Of a DNA stretch of 9,116 nt, positions 1 to 6,919 are shown piece after piece. The notes below the pieces were generated by a model that made no database searches, was not told the origin of the DNA, and was given only the letters and a program-made list of their open reading frames with translations. The translations under genes and the position numbers were made by a program. Numbering within the stretch: the first letter of the stretch is position 1; every line of letters begins with the position of its first letter. Origin of the DNA: Rhodospirillaceae bacterium UBA3470 (GTDB lineage Bacteria; Pseudomonadota; Alphaproteobacteria; Rhodospirillales; Casp-alpha2); NCBI GenBank assembly GCA_002378125.1, contig DFRF01000008.1, positions 1 to 9,116 on the forward strand, in the 5' to 3' direction.

Positions 1-60
1 ACCAGTCCCTTGAGACGAAGCATGCAGCCTCCACGGCGAAATTGTTTTAGTCTCAATATA

Positions 61-97
61 CCAAAAACAACTCAGGACCGGAGTGTCCGGCCCTGAG
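61..97 (-). terminator. Intrinsic terminator after phnD
   Basis: Read on the minus strand, this is a 12-base-pair GC-rich stem (CTCAGGGCCGGA pairing with TCCGGTCCTGAG) closed by a CAC loop and followed by TTGTTTTTGG. One pair is a G-U wobble that exists only in minus-strand RNA, and the T-run lies on the minus-strand 3' side. Both facts orient the terminator to the phnD gene, which ends 23 bases before the stem. The rest of the left edge (1-60) shows nothing I can name. Confidence 0.9.
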
Positions 98-120
98 CTG
101 AAATACGGATAATCTGCCCG

Positions 121-1107
121 TCACTTACAGGTGTACGTCACACCGTTGGCCGAATCGATCTTACGAATAACGGCCCAATCGGACTTGTGGTGAATGCCGA
201 CGAAACGGCCTTCCTTCTTGAACTCCTTCTGCAGGTCCGAGTCCTCCCAAGGGAAGGTAAAGAAAGCTTGTTTCACCTTGGCTGCGACTTCTGGATGAAG
301 GTTGTGGGCGTGGCCATATCCGGTCGTCGGAAAGGTCTGAGACTTGTAGATAGTACGGATCTTAGCCGGATCGATTTTTTTGCGGTCAATCATACGCTTG
401 AGAACCGAGTTGGCGACAGGCGCAACGACGTAGTCGTTGTTAGCGATACCCATAATCGAGTTGTCATGCTTGCCCGAGAAATTGGTCTTGAAGTCCTTGT
501 CCTTAACCAAACCGAATTCGGATTTTAGCAATGCCGACGGAGCCTTGTTGCCGGAGTTCGATGTCGGCGAGGTGAACGTTAGCGTCTTTCCTTTGATATC
601 ATTCGGCGACTTAATTGCGCTATTAGCTGGTACGATGATCTCCATCTCGTAACCATAGGAGCCGTCCTTAGACGCCATCATGGCAAAAGGGACCAAGCCA
701 GCACAGCTTACGGCAACGGGGTTGCCTCCCGTATTCACGCCGGCCACGTGCAGTCGACCAGACCGCATGGCTTCGTATTGTGCTGCATAGGACTGCACCG
801 GAAAGAATTTTACTTTCTTGCCTGTGACCTTCGCCATGTGGTCGACAAAGCCCTTCCATACCTTCGCGTAGACGGCGGGGTCTTCAACTGGTGTGTACGA
901 AAAAATGATGGTGCTTGGGTTGACCCAATCCTCGGGATCAAGCGGGAGGTCAGCAACCTGGTCACGGTTTCGATCGCAATAACGCTTATCCAGCGTGCCA
1001 CGATAGCAGTCTTCGGCAGCCACCGCAGGCGCCACGCCAAAGGCGAATAATGTAGCAACTGCCAAAACCGCTGTTCCAATCTGGCGAGATAAGGTGTTGA
1101 GCTTCAT
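121..1107 (-). CDS. phnD: PhnD-type phosphonate/phosphite ABC transporter substrate-binding protein
   Basis: Periplasmic solute-binding protein of 328 residues, of the phosphate/phosphite/phosphonate (PhnD) family. It would capture an oxyanion and deliver it to an inner-membrane ABC permease. Residues 1-31 form a signal peptide: a basic start (MKLNTLSRQ), a hydrophobic core and an APAVAA-type cleavage region. A TPVEDP segment (72-77) opens the first lobe. A TSPTSNSG loop (179-186) is the serine/threonine-rich ligand-binding turn typical of the family. Four cysteines (34, 44, 135, 327) could form disulfides in the periplasm. The chosen ATG has GGGGAGAG about 8 bases upstream; an in-frame ATG 54 bases earlier would bury the signal peptide and lacks such a site. 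No phnC or phnE gene adjoins it: a terminator follows and the upstream neighbour is divergent. The exact ligand cannot be read from sequence. Confidence 0.87.
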   Translation of the reverse strand: MKLNTLSRQIGTAVLAVATLFAFGVAPAVAAEDCYRGTLDKRYCDRNRDQVADLPLDPEDWVNPSTIIFSYTPVEDPAVYAKVWKGFVDHMAKVTGKKVKFFPVQSYAAQYEAMRSGRLHVAGVNTGGNPVAVSCAGLVPFAMMASKDGSYGYEMEIIVPANSAIKSPNDIKGKTLTFTSPTSNSGNKAPSALLKSEFGLVKDKDFKTNFSGKHDNSIMGIANNDYVVAPVANSVLKRMIDRKKIDPAKIRTIYKSQTFPTTGYGHAHNLHPEVAAKVKQAFFTFPWEDSDLQKEFKKEGRFVGIHHKSDWAVIRKIDSANGVTYTCK

Positions 1108-1441
1108 AAGGTCTCTCCCCGTAAAAATTTTTGTTTCCCATACCCAATATCCAACGTACAACAGCCTTCAGATCGCTGACTGCTAAAATCAGGATACTGT
1201 AATTAAGCCGATGATGATCGGGCGGTGATCAGAGATGAGTCAAGGCAAATTGATCAAACCTGTGGCGGCGGACCAAGTCTGGCCTTCATATAGTCGCCGC
1301 GGGACGCCAATCGCTGGAGAAATACATGGCGACGATAACAGCGGTCACGGCCTGATTTCCTGAACGTGTCCTCTGCAGGGGTTGGAAACGCGACGACGCA
1401 GCACCATCTCAATAAAAGTTAAGCAATTTGCGAGAGTGCCC
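1108..1441. other. Intergenic region between divergent phnD and msrA
   Basis: About 330 bases that must hold the promoters of both divergent genes. I see no coding frame with convincing codon use. The stretch contains an inverted repeat TGATC-7-GATCA (1215-1231) and a nearby perfect palindrome TTGATCAA (1250-1257). No clear Pho-box repeat (CTGTCAT-like half-sites) was found by eye upstream of phnD. A TTG at 1382 could extend msrA by 20 codons, but AGGGG lies only one base before it, too close to act as its ribosome binding site. Confidence 0.5.
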
Positions 1442-2080
1442 ATGTTTGCCTTCCGACAACAAATGAAACCAGGCATGCCATCAGCTGCCGACGCGCTTCC
1501 AGGCCGCACCACGCCCATGCCGGTTAGCGAACCACACTTCGTCAATGGCCATCCACTGACACCGCCCTACCCGGACGGCATGGATAAGGTCATGTTCGGC
1601 CTTGGCTGTTTCTGGGGTGCGGAGCGCATGTTCTGGCAATTAAAAGGTGTCCACGTTACGGCTGCCGGCTATGCCGCCGGTTACACCCCGAACCCCACTT
1701 ACGAAGAGGTGTGTTCTGGCATGACGGGCCACAACGAGGTCGTCTTAGTGATCTATGACCGGAAACTAACATCCTATGCGGACCTCCTGCGCACCTTCTG
1801 GGAGGGCCACGACCCCACCCAAGGCATGCGCCAGGGCAACGACGTTGGGACCCAGTACCGTTCTGGAATCTATTGTTATTCCGGCGAGGATCTCCGGGAG
1901 GCAGAAGCCAGCTGCAAGACCTACGCCGACAAACTAAAATCTGCGGGCTATCACCCTGTCACGACGGAAATCCTGAACGCGCCGGAATTCTATTTCGCCG
2001 AGACCTACCATCAGCAATACCTTGGCAGGAACCCGGGCGGCTATTGTGGCCTTGGCGGCACCGGCGTGCGCTGCGGCTAA
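1442..2080 (+). CDS. msrA: Peptide-methionine (S)-S-oxide reductase MsrA
   Basis: Cytoplasmic repair enzyme that reduces the S-epimer of methionine sulfoxide in proteins and free methionine, with thioredoxin as the usual electron donor. The 212-residue product has the hallmark GCFWGAE motif with catalytic Cys56. Two recycling cysteines lie near the C-terminus (Cys202 in GGYCG and Cys211 next to the last residue), so it is a three-cysteine MsrA like the E. coli enzyme, which is also 212 residues. Other family blocks are ADALPGRTTPMP near the start, YTPNPTYEEVCSG, GMRQGNDVGTQYRS and HQQYL. The ATG at 1442 was chosen because it gives the family length; GAGAG about 7 bases upstream is a modest ribosome binding site. 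Alternatives are TTG at 1382 and ATG at 1463. It converges on the next gene with an 8-base gap. Confidence 0.95.
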   Translation: MFAFRQQMKPGMPSAADALPGRTTPMPVSEPHFVNGHPLTPPYPDGMDKVMFGLGCFWGAERMFWQLKGVHVTAAGYAAGYTPNPTYEEVCSGMTGHNEVVLVIYDRKLTSYADLLRTFWEGHDPTQGMRQGNDVGTQYRSGIYCYSGEDLREAEASCKTYADKLKSAGYHPVTTEILNAPEFYFAETYHQQYLGRNPGGYCGLGGTGVRCG

Positions 2081-2088
2081 GCCTCTAT

Positions 2089-2721
2089 CTAACGTGTCCG
2101 CACCGCCGTGGGCACCAAACCAACGGCCCGTTGCATGTCGTCGTCGGCCAACATCTCGGGATTTTCGAGATAGTCGAGGACCATCTCGAATGCATCGTCG
2201 CCCCAGAACACCTCATCGTTGATGACGAAAGTCGGCACGCCAAAAGCGCCCGCCGCGATGGCCTCATCGCCGTTCGTCATAAGCCGCGCCTTGATCTCGG
2301 GATCATTGACCAGGGCGTCACCATCCGTTACCTCGGCGGACGCCTGCATGCCGGCCCAACCTTCATCGTTGTCCGGCAGGTTCCCGTCGACCCATACGGA
2401 GCGGAAGATCGCCTGCACCGCCTTCAGATCACCGTCCAGTGCCTCGGCCAGACGCAGGGCTCGCAAGGGATTGAACGGATGGTTCGGCGGCAGGTTGAAG
2501 TCGATGCCCTTGCGCCGGGCGCGCCAGGCACACTGACGGAAAATAAAGACCTTCTTCGGCTCGATCTCGGCCGGCCCAAGATGGCCCCAGTGATTCAGGT
2601 ACCCGGCAAACAGTGTCGGTTTGCATATTAGACGCACATCATCGGGTAACTGATCAAGACGCATTGCCTGTAGGTAGGCGAAAGGTGAAATCACGTCAAA
2701 GTACCACGTAGCTTTTGTCAT
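2089..2721 (-). CDS. 2-hydroxychromene-2-carboxylate isomerase / DsbA-like thioredoxin-fold protein
   Basis: Protein of 210 residues from the GST-kappa/HCCA isomerase branch of the DsbA-like thioredoxin superfamily. It opens with WYFDVISPFAYL: Ser12 sits where family members place the glutathione-activating serine, and there is no CxxC, so it is not a disulfide oxidase. The PFNPLRALRLAEAL block (82-95) and the cis-proline motif GVPTFVINDEVFWGDD (161-176) are typical. Characterised relatives isomerise 2-hydroxychromene-2-carboxylate in naphthalene degradation, but most bacterial members are of unknown substrate. No aromatic-degradation genes adjoin it, so a glutathione-dependent isomerase or transferase of unknown substrate is the safest call. 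The ATG is preceded by GGGAG at a 7-base spacing. An upstream in-frame ATG would add 14 residues before the family start and was rejected. Confidence 0.85.
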   Translation of the reverse strand: MTKATWYFDVISPFAYLQAMRLDQLPDDVRLICKPTLFAGYLNHWGHLGPAEIEPKKVFIFRQCAWRARRKGIDFNLPPNHPFNPLRALRLAEALDGDLKAVQAIFRSVWVDGNLPDNDEGWAGMQASAEVTDGDALVNDPEIKARLMTNGDEAIAAGAFGVPTFVINDEVFWGDDAFEMVLDYLENPEMLADDDMQRAVGLVPTAVRTR

Positions 2722-3210
2722 TGGTGTTCTCCCAGATCGAACGTCGCTCGAAGCAATATACAAATCAGGAACCCTATCTTACCGTAGGTTTACGTAACCG
2801 GAAGTTATCGCCGTTTCATGGCCCCGTCGCCGCCCTATATCGATAACAAAATGTCATCTTCCACCAATGCCAATCAGGAAAGAATTCGAGGACAGCATTC
2901 CCTGCGGGCCACAGTCATGACAGGCGCAGATCGCTTGGTTAGTGACAGTCAGTCCCAACGAAAGGTCATTTTCGTGGATGAAGGAAAAGACGCCACGTGC
3001 CGTTCGATCATCCTTTCCCAATTGGGCCGCCTTAGTAGACAGGCCAATGACTGCACCGCACAGAAGGAGCGAGAGGAAAGCGCGGATTATGGTCCAAATA
3101 TAGGTCCCGTCCAGATCGAGTAAAATTCCTGATTAACCATGCAAACATGCACGTGATCCGCCCGACGCCTATTGATAAAATAGACATCCATCCGAGAGAG
3201 GAAAATGCAC
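2722..3210. other. Long intergenic region without a convincing gene
   Basis: Nearly 490 bases between two divergent genes, enough for both promoters with room to spare. A 101-codon plus-strand frame (2818-3123) has no ribosome binding site, mixed third positions and no recognisable domain. The opposite strand is also open from 3132 to 2854 and would encode a hydrophobic segment, but lacks ATG, GTG or early TTG. The two readings are mutual antisense, and neither is annotated as a gene. A TTACGTAA palindrome at 2790-2797 lies in the likely promoter zone of the minus-strand isomerase gene. Confidence 0.45.
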
Positions 3211-3750
3211 ATGTTCTACACCATCGGCGACGGCAATGTTCAAACCCACGGCAACAATTACTGGGTCGCCCCGAACGCGACGCTTATCGGTCAGGTGGTT
3301 CTGGAAAGGAACGCCAGTGTCTGGTTCAACGCCGTTCTCCGCGGCGATAACGACCCCATCGTAGTCGGCGCAGGATCCAACGTTCAAGATGGCTGCATCT
3401 TGCATACGGACCCAGGCTTCCCCATTCATATCGGGCGCGACGTGACCGTCGGTCACATGGTGATGCTGCATGGCTGCACGATCGGCGTGGGCACACTGAT
3501 CGGGATTGGATCGATCGTGCTCAACGGTGCGAAGATCGGCGCAAACTGTCTGTTGGGTGCTGGCGCGTTAATCCCGGAAGGCAAAGAGATTCCCCCCAAT
3601 TCCGTGGTCATGGGCGCGCCCGGCAAGGTCATCCGTGAGGTCGGTGAGAAGGAGCAGAGGATGCTTGAGTCGGCTGCCGAGCATTACGTCGTCAAATACA
3701 AGCGCTATCGGGACGAACTGCGCATCGACGACGGCCAAACGGCGACCTGA
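3211..3750 (+). CDS. Gamma-class carbonic anhydrase family protein (left-handed beta-helix hexapeptide)
   Basis: Protein of 179 residues made of hexapeptide repeats (for example IGRDVTVG, IGVGTLIGIG and IGANCLLGAG) that fold into a left-handed beta-helix, followed by a C-terminal helix. It belongs to the gamma carbonic anhydrase/YrdA/PaaY group. All three expected zinc ligands are present: His65 (LHTD), His82 (GHMV) and His87 (LHGC). The Arg44/Asp46 pair (RGD) and Asn57/Gln59 (NVQD) typical of the active site are also there. It may hydrate CO2 as a trimer, but many members of this family show little or no activity, and some act on thioesters. GAGAGG lies 9 bases before the ATG at 3211; an in-frame ATG at 3205 is only 3 bases from it and would add two residues. 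It appears to be transcribed alone. Confidence 0.9.
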   Translation: MFYTIGDGNVQTHGNNYWVAPNATLIGQVVLERNASVWFNAVLRGDNDPIVVGAGSNVQDGCILHTDPGFPIHIGRDVTVGHMVMLHGCTIGVGTLIGIGSIVLNGAKIGANCLLGAGALIPEGKEIPPNSVVMGAPGKVIREVGEKEQRMLESAAEHYVVKYKRYRDELRIDDGQTAT

Positions 3751-3917
3751 AACAGATCACGCGGTGAGGTCATCAGGTTCACGCCCTGGAACGGTAGCCA
3801 TGAGATTCTTTTGAAGGCGTCCAATCCCATGCGTCCATATTAGATTTTGCGCAATACCGATAAATCAGTCGAAGGGCATCTATAGATTTCGTCACCGGGG
3901 CGGCGATTCGCATCGCG

Positions 3918-4493
3918 TCAGGAATAATCTTTCCAGCGGTCCACCACGCCGACGTTCAAGTCAAACAGATCCAAAAGACGCCCAACGCTATGGTCGATGA
4001 TGTCATCGATGGTCGTTGGCCGCGCATAGAATGCCGGCACAATGGGTGCAACCACAGCACCCATCTCTGAGAGCTCTGTCATGGTTCGGAGATGACCCGT
4101 ATGCAACGGTGTTTCGCGAACCGCCAGGACCAATCGCCGTCGCTCCTTCAGCACGACGTCAGCGGCGCGACTGAGAAGAGAACTGGTCACACCTGTGGAA
4201 ATCTCGCTCATGGTGCGTATCGAGCAGGGGAGGACGAGCATGCCGGTCGTCTTAAACGATCCCGACGATATCGATGCTCCGACATCCCCGACGGCGTGGG
4301 CGACGTCGGCCAACTCACGCACGGTGGATGGCTTCATGTCCACTTCATAGCCCATGGTCATCTCCGCGGATTTGGACATGACCAGATGTGTCTCCACATC
4401 CGTATCGCGAAGCAATTGCAGGGTCCGGATGCCGTAGATGACCCCAGAGGCCCCGGAAATTCCAATGATCAATCGTTGCGTTACGTCGGCCAT
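3918..4493 (-). CDS. ubiX: Flavin prenyltransferase UbiX
   Basis: UbiX/PAD1 family enzyme of 191 residues. It joins a dimethylallyl group to reduced FMN, making the prenylated FMN cofactor that UbiD-type decarboxylases need, classically in ubiquinone synthesis. The N-terminal GISGASG (11-17) is the FMN-phosphate loop. PCSIRTMS (89-96) and RETP (126-129) are family signatures, and PAFYARP (153-159) precedes the C-terminal helix. Lys116, Glu127, Tyr156 and Arg172 keep the spacing of the prenyl-transfer and phosphate-binding residues known from the Pseudomonas enzyme. The ATG has GAGGGG 8 bases upstream. No ubiD lies in the window. The gene follows an alpha/beta hydrolase on the same strand after a 127-base gap, so co-transcription is possible but not shown. 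A dodecameric flavoprotein is expected from the family. Confidence 0.93.
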   Translation of the reverse strand: MADVTQRLIIGISGASGVIYGIRTLQLLRDTDVETHLVMSKSAEMTMGYEVDMKPSTVRELADVAHAVGDVGASISSGSFKTTGMLVLPCSIRTMSEISTGVTSSLLSRAADVVLKERRRLVLAVRETPLHTGHLRTMTELSEMGAVVAPIVPAFYARPTTIDDIIDHSVGRLLDLFDLNVGVVDRWKDYS

Positions 4494-4620
4494 TCCATAT
4501 GCCCCTCGGTCAGGCGATCAATACACAATGGACGACCGCAGTCCGCAAGCGCTTTGCTCGCATTGGGAATATCCGACCCGCTAGGCCATCGACACGCTCC
4601 AGTCCGGCGTCAATGCTGCT

Positions 4621-5508
4621 TCAATCGTCCGTGGTCGACAGGATTCCGCTTGTCATGGATCGCGGATCGCGGTCGCGCCAAGTACCGCTTTCCACTTGGT
4701 GGAAGAAGTCATCCACGAACTGATTGAACAACGCCGGCTCTTCCAGATTGCATGCATGGCCGGTTTGCGGCAGCAAGACGAGGGATGAAGACGTTATGGT
4801 GCGCTTCATGAATAAACCAACATCCAGGCAAGGCTCATCCTCATCGCCGTTCAGGATCAAGGTTGGAACCTTCAGTGCGCGCATAGCCGCTTCCAGTTCG
4901 TACAGCGACGGGCGCTTGCGCTGCACGCCGCGCATGGTATTGGCGGAACCGAGGCCCGAGTGCTCACGAAGTTGTTGTTCGAATTCTGCCCAACCCCGGG
5001 GGTCCTTATTCTGGAGCTGTACGCGGGTCGGCCCAAGCGCATAATCCTTGCCAAAGACGTCCATGCCGTCATTTTCCATGCGTTCCGCTGCGGCCAAGGC
5101 TTCGTTTTCAAACTGTTCGCGAACCTCCTCGCCGGCGCCATACCCGCAGCCTGCGACAACCAGCGACGTCGCACGGTCAGCGTAATGCAGTCCGAAGTGC
5201 AAGGTCGCGAAACCGCCCATGGAAAGTCCGACGATATGCGCCTTATCGATTCCCAGACCGTCCAGAACCGCCAGAATGTCATCACGAGCATGGTCCTGGC
5301 TATACATATCCACATCCGCAGGCACCTCTGACGGTGTGAAGCCGCGCGCCGCAAAGACGACACAGCGATAGCGTCGTGAGAAATAGCGTACCTGCGGTTC
5401 CCAACTGCGCACGTCGCCGGCAAACTCATGGACGAAAACGACGGGCTCGCCGTCGCCTGCCTCTTCATAATAGAGATTGACGCCGTCCGGTGTGGTGATT
5501 GTGGCCAT
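4621..5508 (-). CDS. Alpha/beta hydrolase
   Basis: Soluble alpha/beta-hydrolase fold protein of 295 residues. The nucleophile elbow is GLSMGG with Ser96. His251 in TGHACNLE is the catalytic histidine, and the acid is probably Asp222 or Asp224 in NGDEDEP. The oxyanion-hole region is near VFVHEFAGD (24-32), where the usual HGxx motif is replaced by HEFAG. Overall it resembles 3-oxoadipate enol-lactonase and haloperoxidase-like esterases, but no substrate can be assigned. The last 20 or so residues, rich in Asp, Ser and Thr, extend past the usual fold. The start has AGGGAG 6 bases before the ATG. The 3' end of tRNA-Arg lies only 31 bases upstream, leaving little room for a private promoter, and ubiX follows downstream. 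Confidence 0.88.
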   Translation of the reverse strand: MATITTPDGVNLYYEEAGDGEPVVFVHEFAGDVRSWEPQVRYFSRRYRCVVFAARGFTPSEVPADVDMYSQDHARDDILAVLDGLGIDKAHIVGLSMGGFATLHFGLHYADRATSLVVAGCGYGAGEEVREQFENEALAAAERMENDGMDVFGKDYALGPTRVQLQNKDPRGWAEFEQQLREHSGLGSANTMRGVQRKRPSLYELEAAMRALKVPTLILNGDEDEPCLDVGLFMKRTITSSSLVLLPQTGHACNLEEPALFNQFVDDFFHQVESGTWRDRDPRSMTSGILSTTDD

Positions 5509-5539
5509 AACATTCTCCCTGACTAAAACGACGGAAGTC

Positions 5540-5616
5540 TGGCGCGCCCGGCGAGATTCGAACTCACGACCCCCTGATTAGGAATCAGGTGCTCTATCCA
5601 ACTGAGCTACGGGCGC
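5540..5616 (-). tRNA. tRNA-Arg, anticodon CCU
   Basis: A full 77-base cloverleaf on the minus strand. The acceptor stem is GCGCCCG paired with CGGGCGC, followed by discriminator G and an encoded CCA (5540-5542). The D-arm reads AGCTCAGTTGGATAGAGC. The anticodon stem CCTGA/TCAGG holds loop TTCCTAA with anticodon CCT (plus-strand 5580-5582), and the T-arm contains GTTCGAATC. It reads the arginine codon AGG. The stems are perfect and nothing suggests interruption by an integrated element. It lies between argB and the hydrolase on the same strand. Confidence 0.97.
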
Positions 5617-5648
5617 GATTAGTTGGCTGCTATACGACTACGTTATCC

Positions 5649-5677
5649 TACTAGCACAGGACGACTTCGGCGTCAGG
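5649..5677 (-). promoter_or_regulatory. Candidate promoter for tRNA-Arg
   Basis: On the minus strand, CCTGAC (5672-5677) resembles the alphaproteobacterial -35 element CTTGAC. A 17-base spacer separates it from CTAGTA (5649-5654), a weak match to a -10 element. Transcription would begin some 25-30 bases before the mature tRNA 5' end. The match is by eye and the -10 is poor. Confidence 0.25.
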
Positions 5678-5842
5678 TCCAAATTCTGGCCAAGCACCGT
5701 GGGCAAAACCAAGTGCCGGCGCAGACTAGAGAGAATGTCCGCATTGTTGCCGTATAGCTGGACGCCACCGACGGCAAAGGTCTCCTAAAGTTAGCGCTCG
5801 CAGCCGTTCTTATCATGCTTAACGCCGGTCGGGTCATGGATA

Positions 5843-6754
5843 TCAGCTGCGCACGATCTGGGTGCCAACGCCGCCCTTGGTGAACAGTTCGATGAGAATC
5901 GCGTGCGGCACCCGGCCGTCGATGATGGTGGCTGCGTCGACGCCGGAATTAACCACGTCCATGCAGGTTTCAATTTTCGGAATCATGCCGCCCTGAATGA
6001 TGCCATCGTCGATGAGGCCTTGCGCGTCGGCCATCGTCATTTCGGAAATCAGGTTGCCGTCAGCGCCAAGCACCCCGGCCACGTCGGTCAACATATAAAG
6101 CCGCACCGCGCCCACCGCCCGCGCGATAGCGCCGGCCACCGTATCAGCATTGATGTTCAAGGTCTCGCCGTCGGGGCCCAGCCCGATGGGCGCAATTACC
6201 GGCGTGATGCCACCCTCGTTAAAGGCCTCCAGAACATACGGGTTGATCTGCTTCGGGTCGCCTACTAGGCCCAGGTCCAAGACCTTTTCGATGTTCGAAC
6301 CGGGATCGCGGGTCGCCCGCTTCAGTCGATCGGCTTGGATCAGGTTGCTGTCCTTGCCGCAAATGCCCACCGCGTAGCCGCCCGCCGCCGAGATGCCGGC
6401 GACGATCTGCTTGTTGATGGATCCAGCAAGAACCATCTCGACGACATCTACTGTCGCTTTGTCCGTGACCCGGAGCCCATCGATGAATTCGGAACGGATC
6501 TGCAGTTTTTCCAGCATGGCCCCGATCTGTGGGCCGCCGCCGTGCACGACGATGGGATTTAGCCCCACCTGACGCAGCAGAACAATGTCGCGCGAGAACC
6601 GCTCAGCCAAGGTCGCGTCGCCCATGGCGTGGCCACCGTACTTGATGACCACGGTCTTGCCCGCGAACCGGCGCATATAAGGCAGCGCCTCAGACAAAAT
6701 CTGAGCCTGGGCAAAGGAAGGGTCAAGATCAGATGTGGTCGCATCGTCATCCAT
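5843..6754 (-). CDS. argB: Acetylglutamate kinase ArgB
   Basis: N-acetyl-L-glutamate kinase, the second step of arginine synthesis: it phosphorylates N-acetylglutamate with ATP in the cytoplasm. The 303-residue protein has the amino-acid kinase fold. Lys38 in IKYGGHAM and HGGGPQ (71-76) bind phosphates, GLRVTD (93-98) belongs to the substrate site, NINADTVA (200-207) to the acetylglutamate/ATP region, and Lys260 in GGMIPK stabilises the phosphoryl transfer. About 30 residues precede the core strand. That matches the extra N-terminal helix of hexameric, arginine-inhibited enzymes such as that of Pseudomonas (about 300 residues), rather than the shorter, insensitive E. coli form, so feedback inhibition by arginine is likely. 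The ribosome binding site is weak (AGG about 9 bases upstream). No other arg gene is adjacent. Confidence 0.96.
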   Translation of the reverse strand: MDDDATTSDLDPSFAQAQILSEALPYMRRFAGKTVVIKYGGHAMGDATLAERFSRDIVLLRQVGLNPIVVHGGGPQIGAMLEKLQIRSEFIDGLRVTDKATVDVVEMVLAGSINKQIVAGISAAGGYAVGICGKDSNLIQADRLKRATRDPGSNIEKVLDLGLVGDPKQINPYVLEAFNEGGITPVIAPIGLGPDGETLNINADTVAGAIARAVGAVRLYMLTDVAGVLGADGNLISEMTMADAQGLIDDGIIQGGMIPKIETCMDVVNSGVDAATIIDGRVPHAILIELFTKGGVGTQIVRS

Positions 6755-6919
6755 GGCGGCAACCTATCGCAGTTGATCCGGCGGGGCCAGACCTATAGAT
6801 CGCCCCATTCACCGATGCTCTTAAAATGAGGAAACTCGGACCCATAGGGATGGGCATCCTTGCCGTAACTCATGAAGGATGGCTTAAAGCACTTGCCAAA
6901 TGGCTCCTAATCATATTCC

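Noticed and set aside
1382..1441. A TTG-initiated 20-codon N-terminal extension of msrA
   Set aside because: AGGGG ends one base before the TTG, too close to serve it. The ATG at 1442 gives the usual MsrA length and N-terminal motif.
1873..2631. A 252-codon plus-strand frame spanning the msrA tail and the isomerase gene
   Set aside because: It overlaps msrA in another frame and lies antisense to the isomerase-like gene; both of those have clear family motifs, and this frame has none.
2818..3123. A 101-codon plus-strand frame between the isomerase and carbonic anhydrase genes
   Set aside because: No ribosome binding site, third-position use not biased as in the neighbouring genes, and no recognisable domain. 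Kept only as part of the intergenic description.
3751..3917. A terminator between the carbonic anhydrase gene and ubiX, which converge here
   Set aside because: Only weak 4-5 base stems without a following T-run were seen on either strand.
4092..4727. A 211-codon plus-strand frame opposite ubiX
   Set aside because: It is antisense to ubiX and the hydrolase end; its composition is atypical and it shows no motif.
5540..5616. tRNA-Arg(CCU) as an attachment site of an integrated element
   Set aside because: No integrase gene, no second copy of the tRNA 3' end and no element-like genes are visible nearby; flanking genes are housekeeping.
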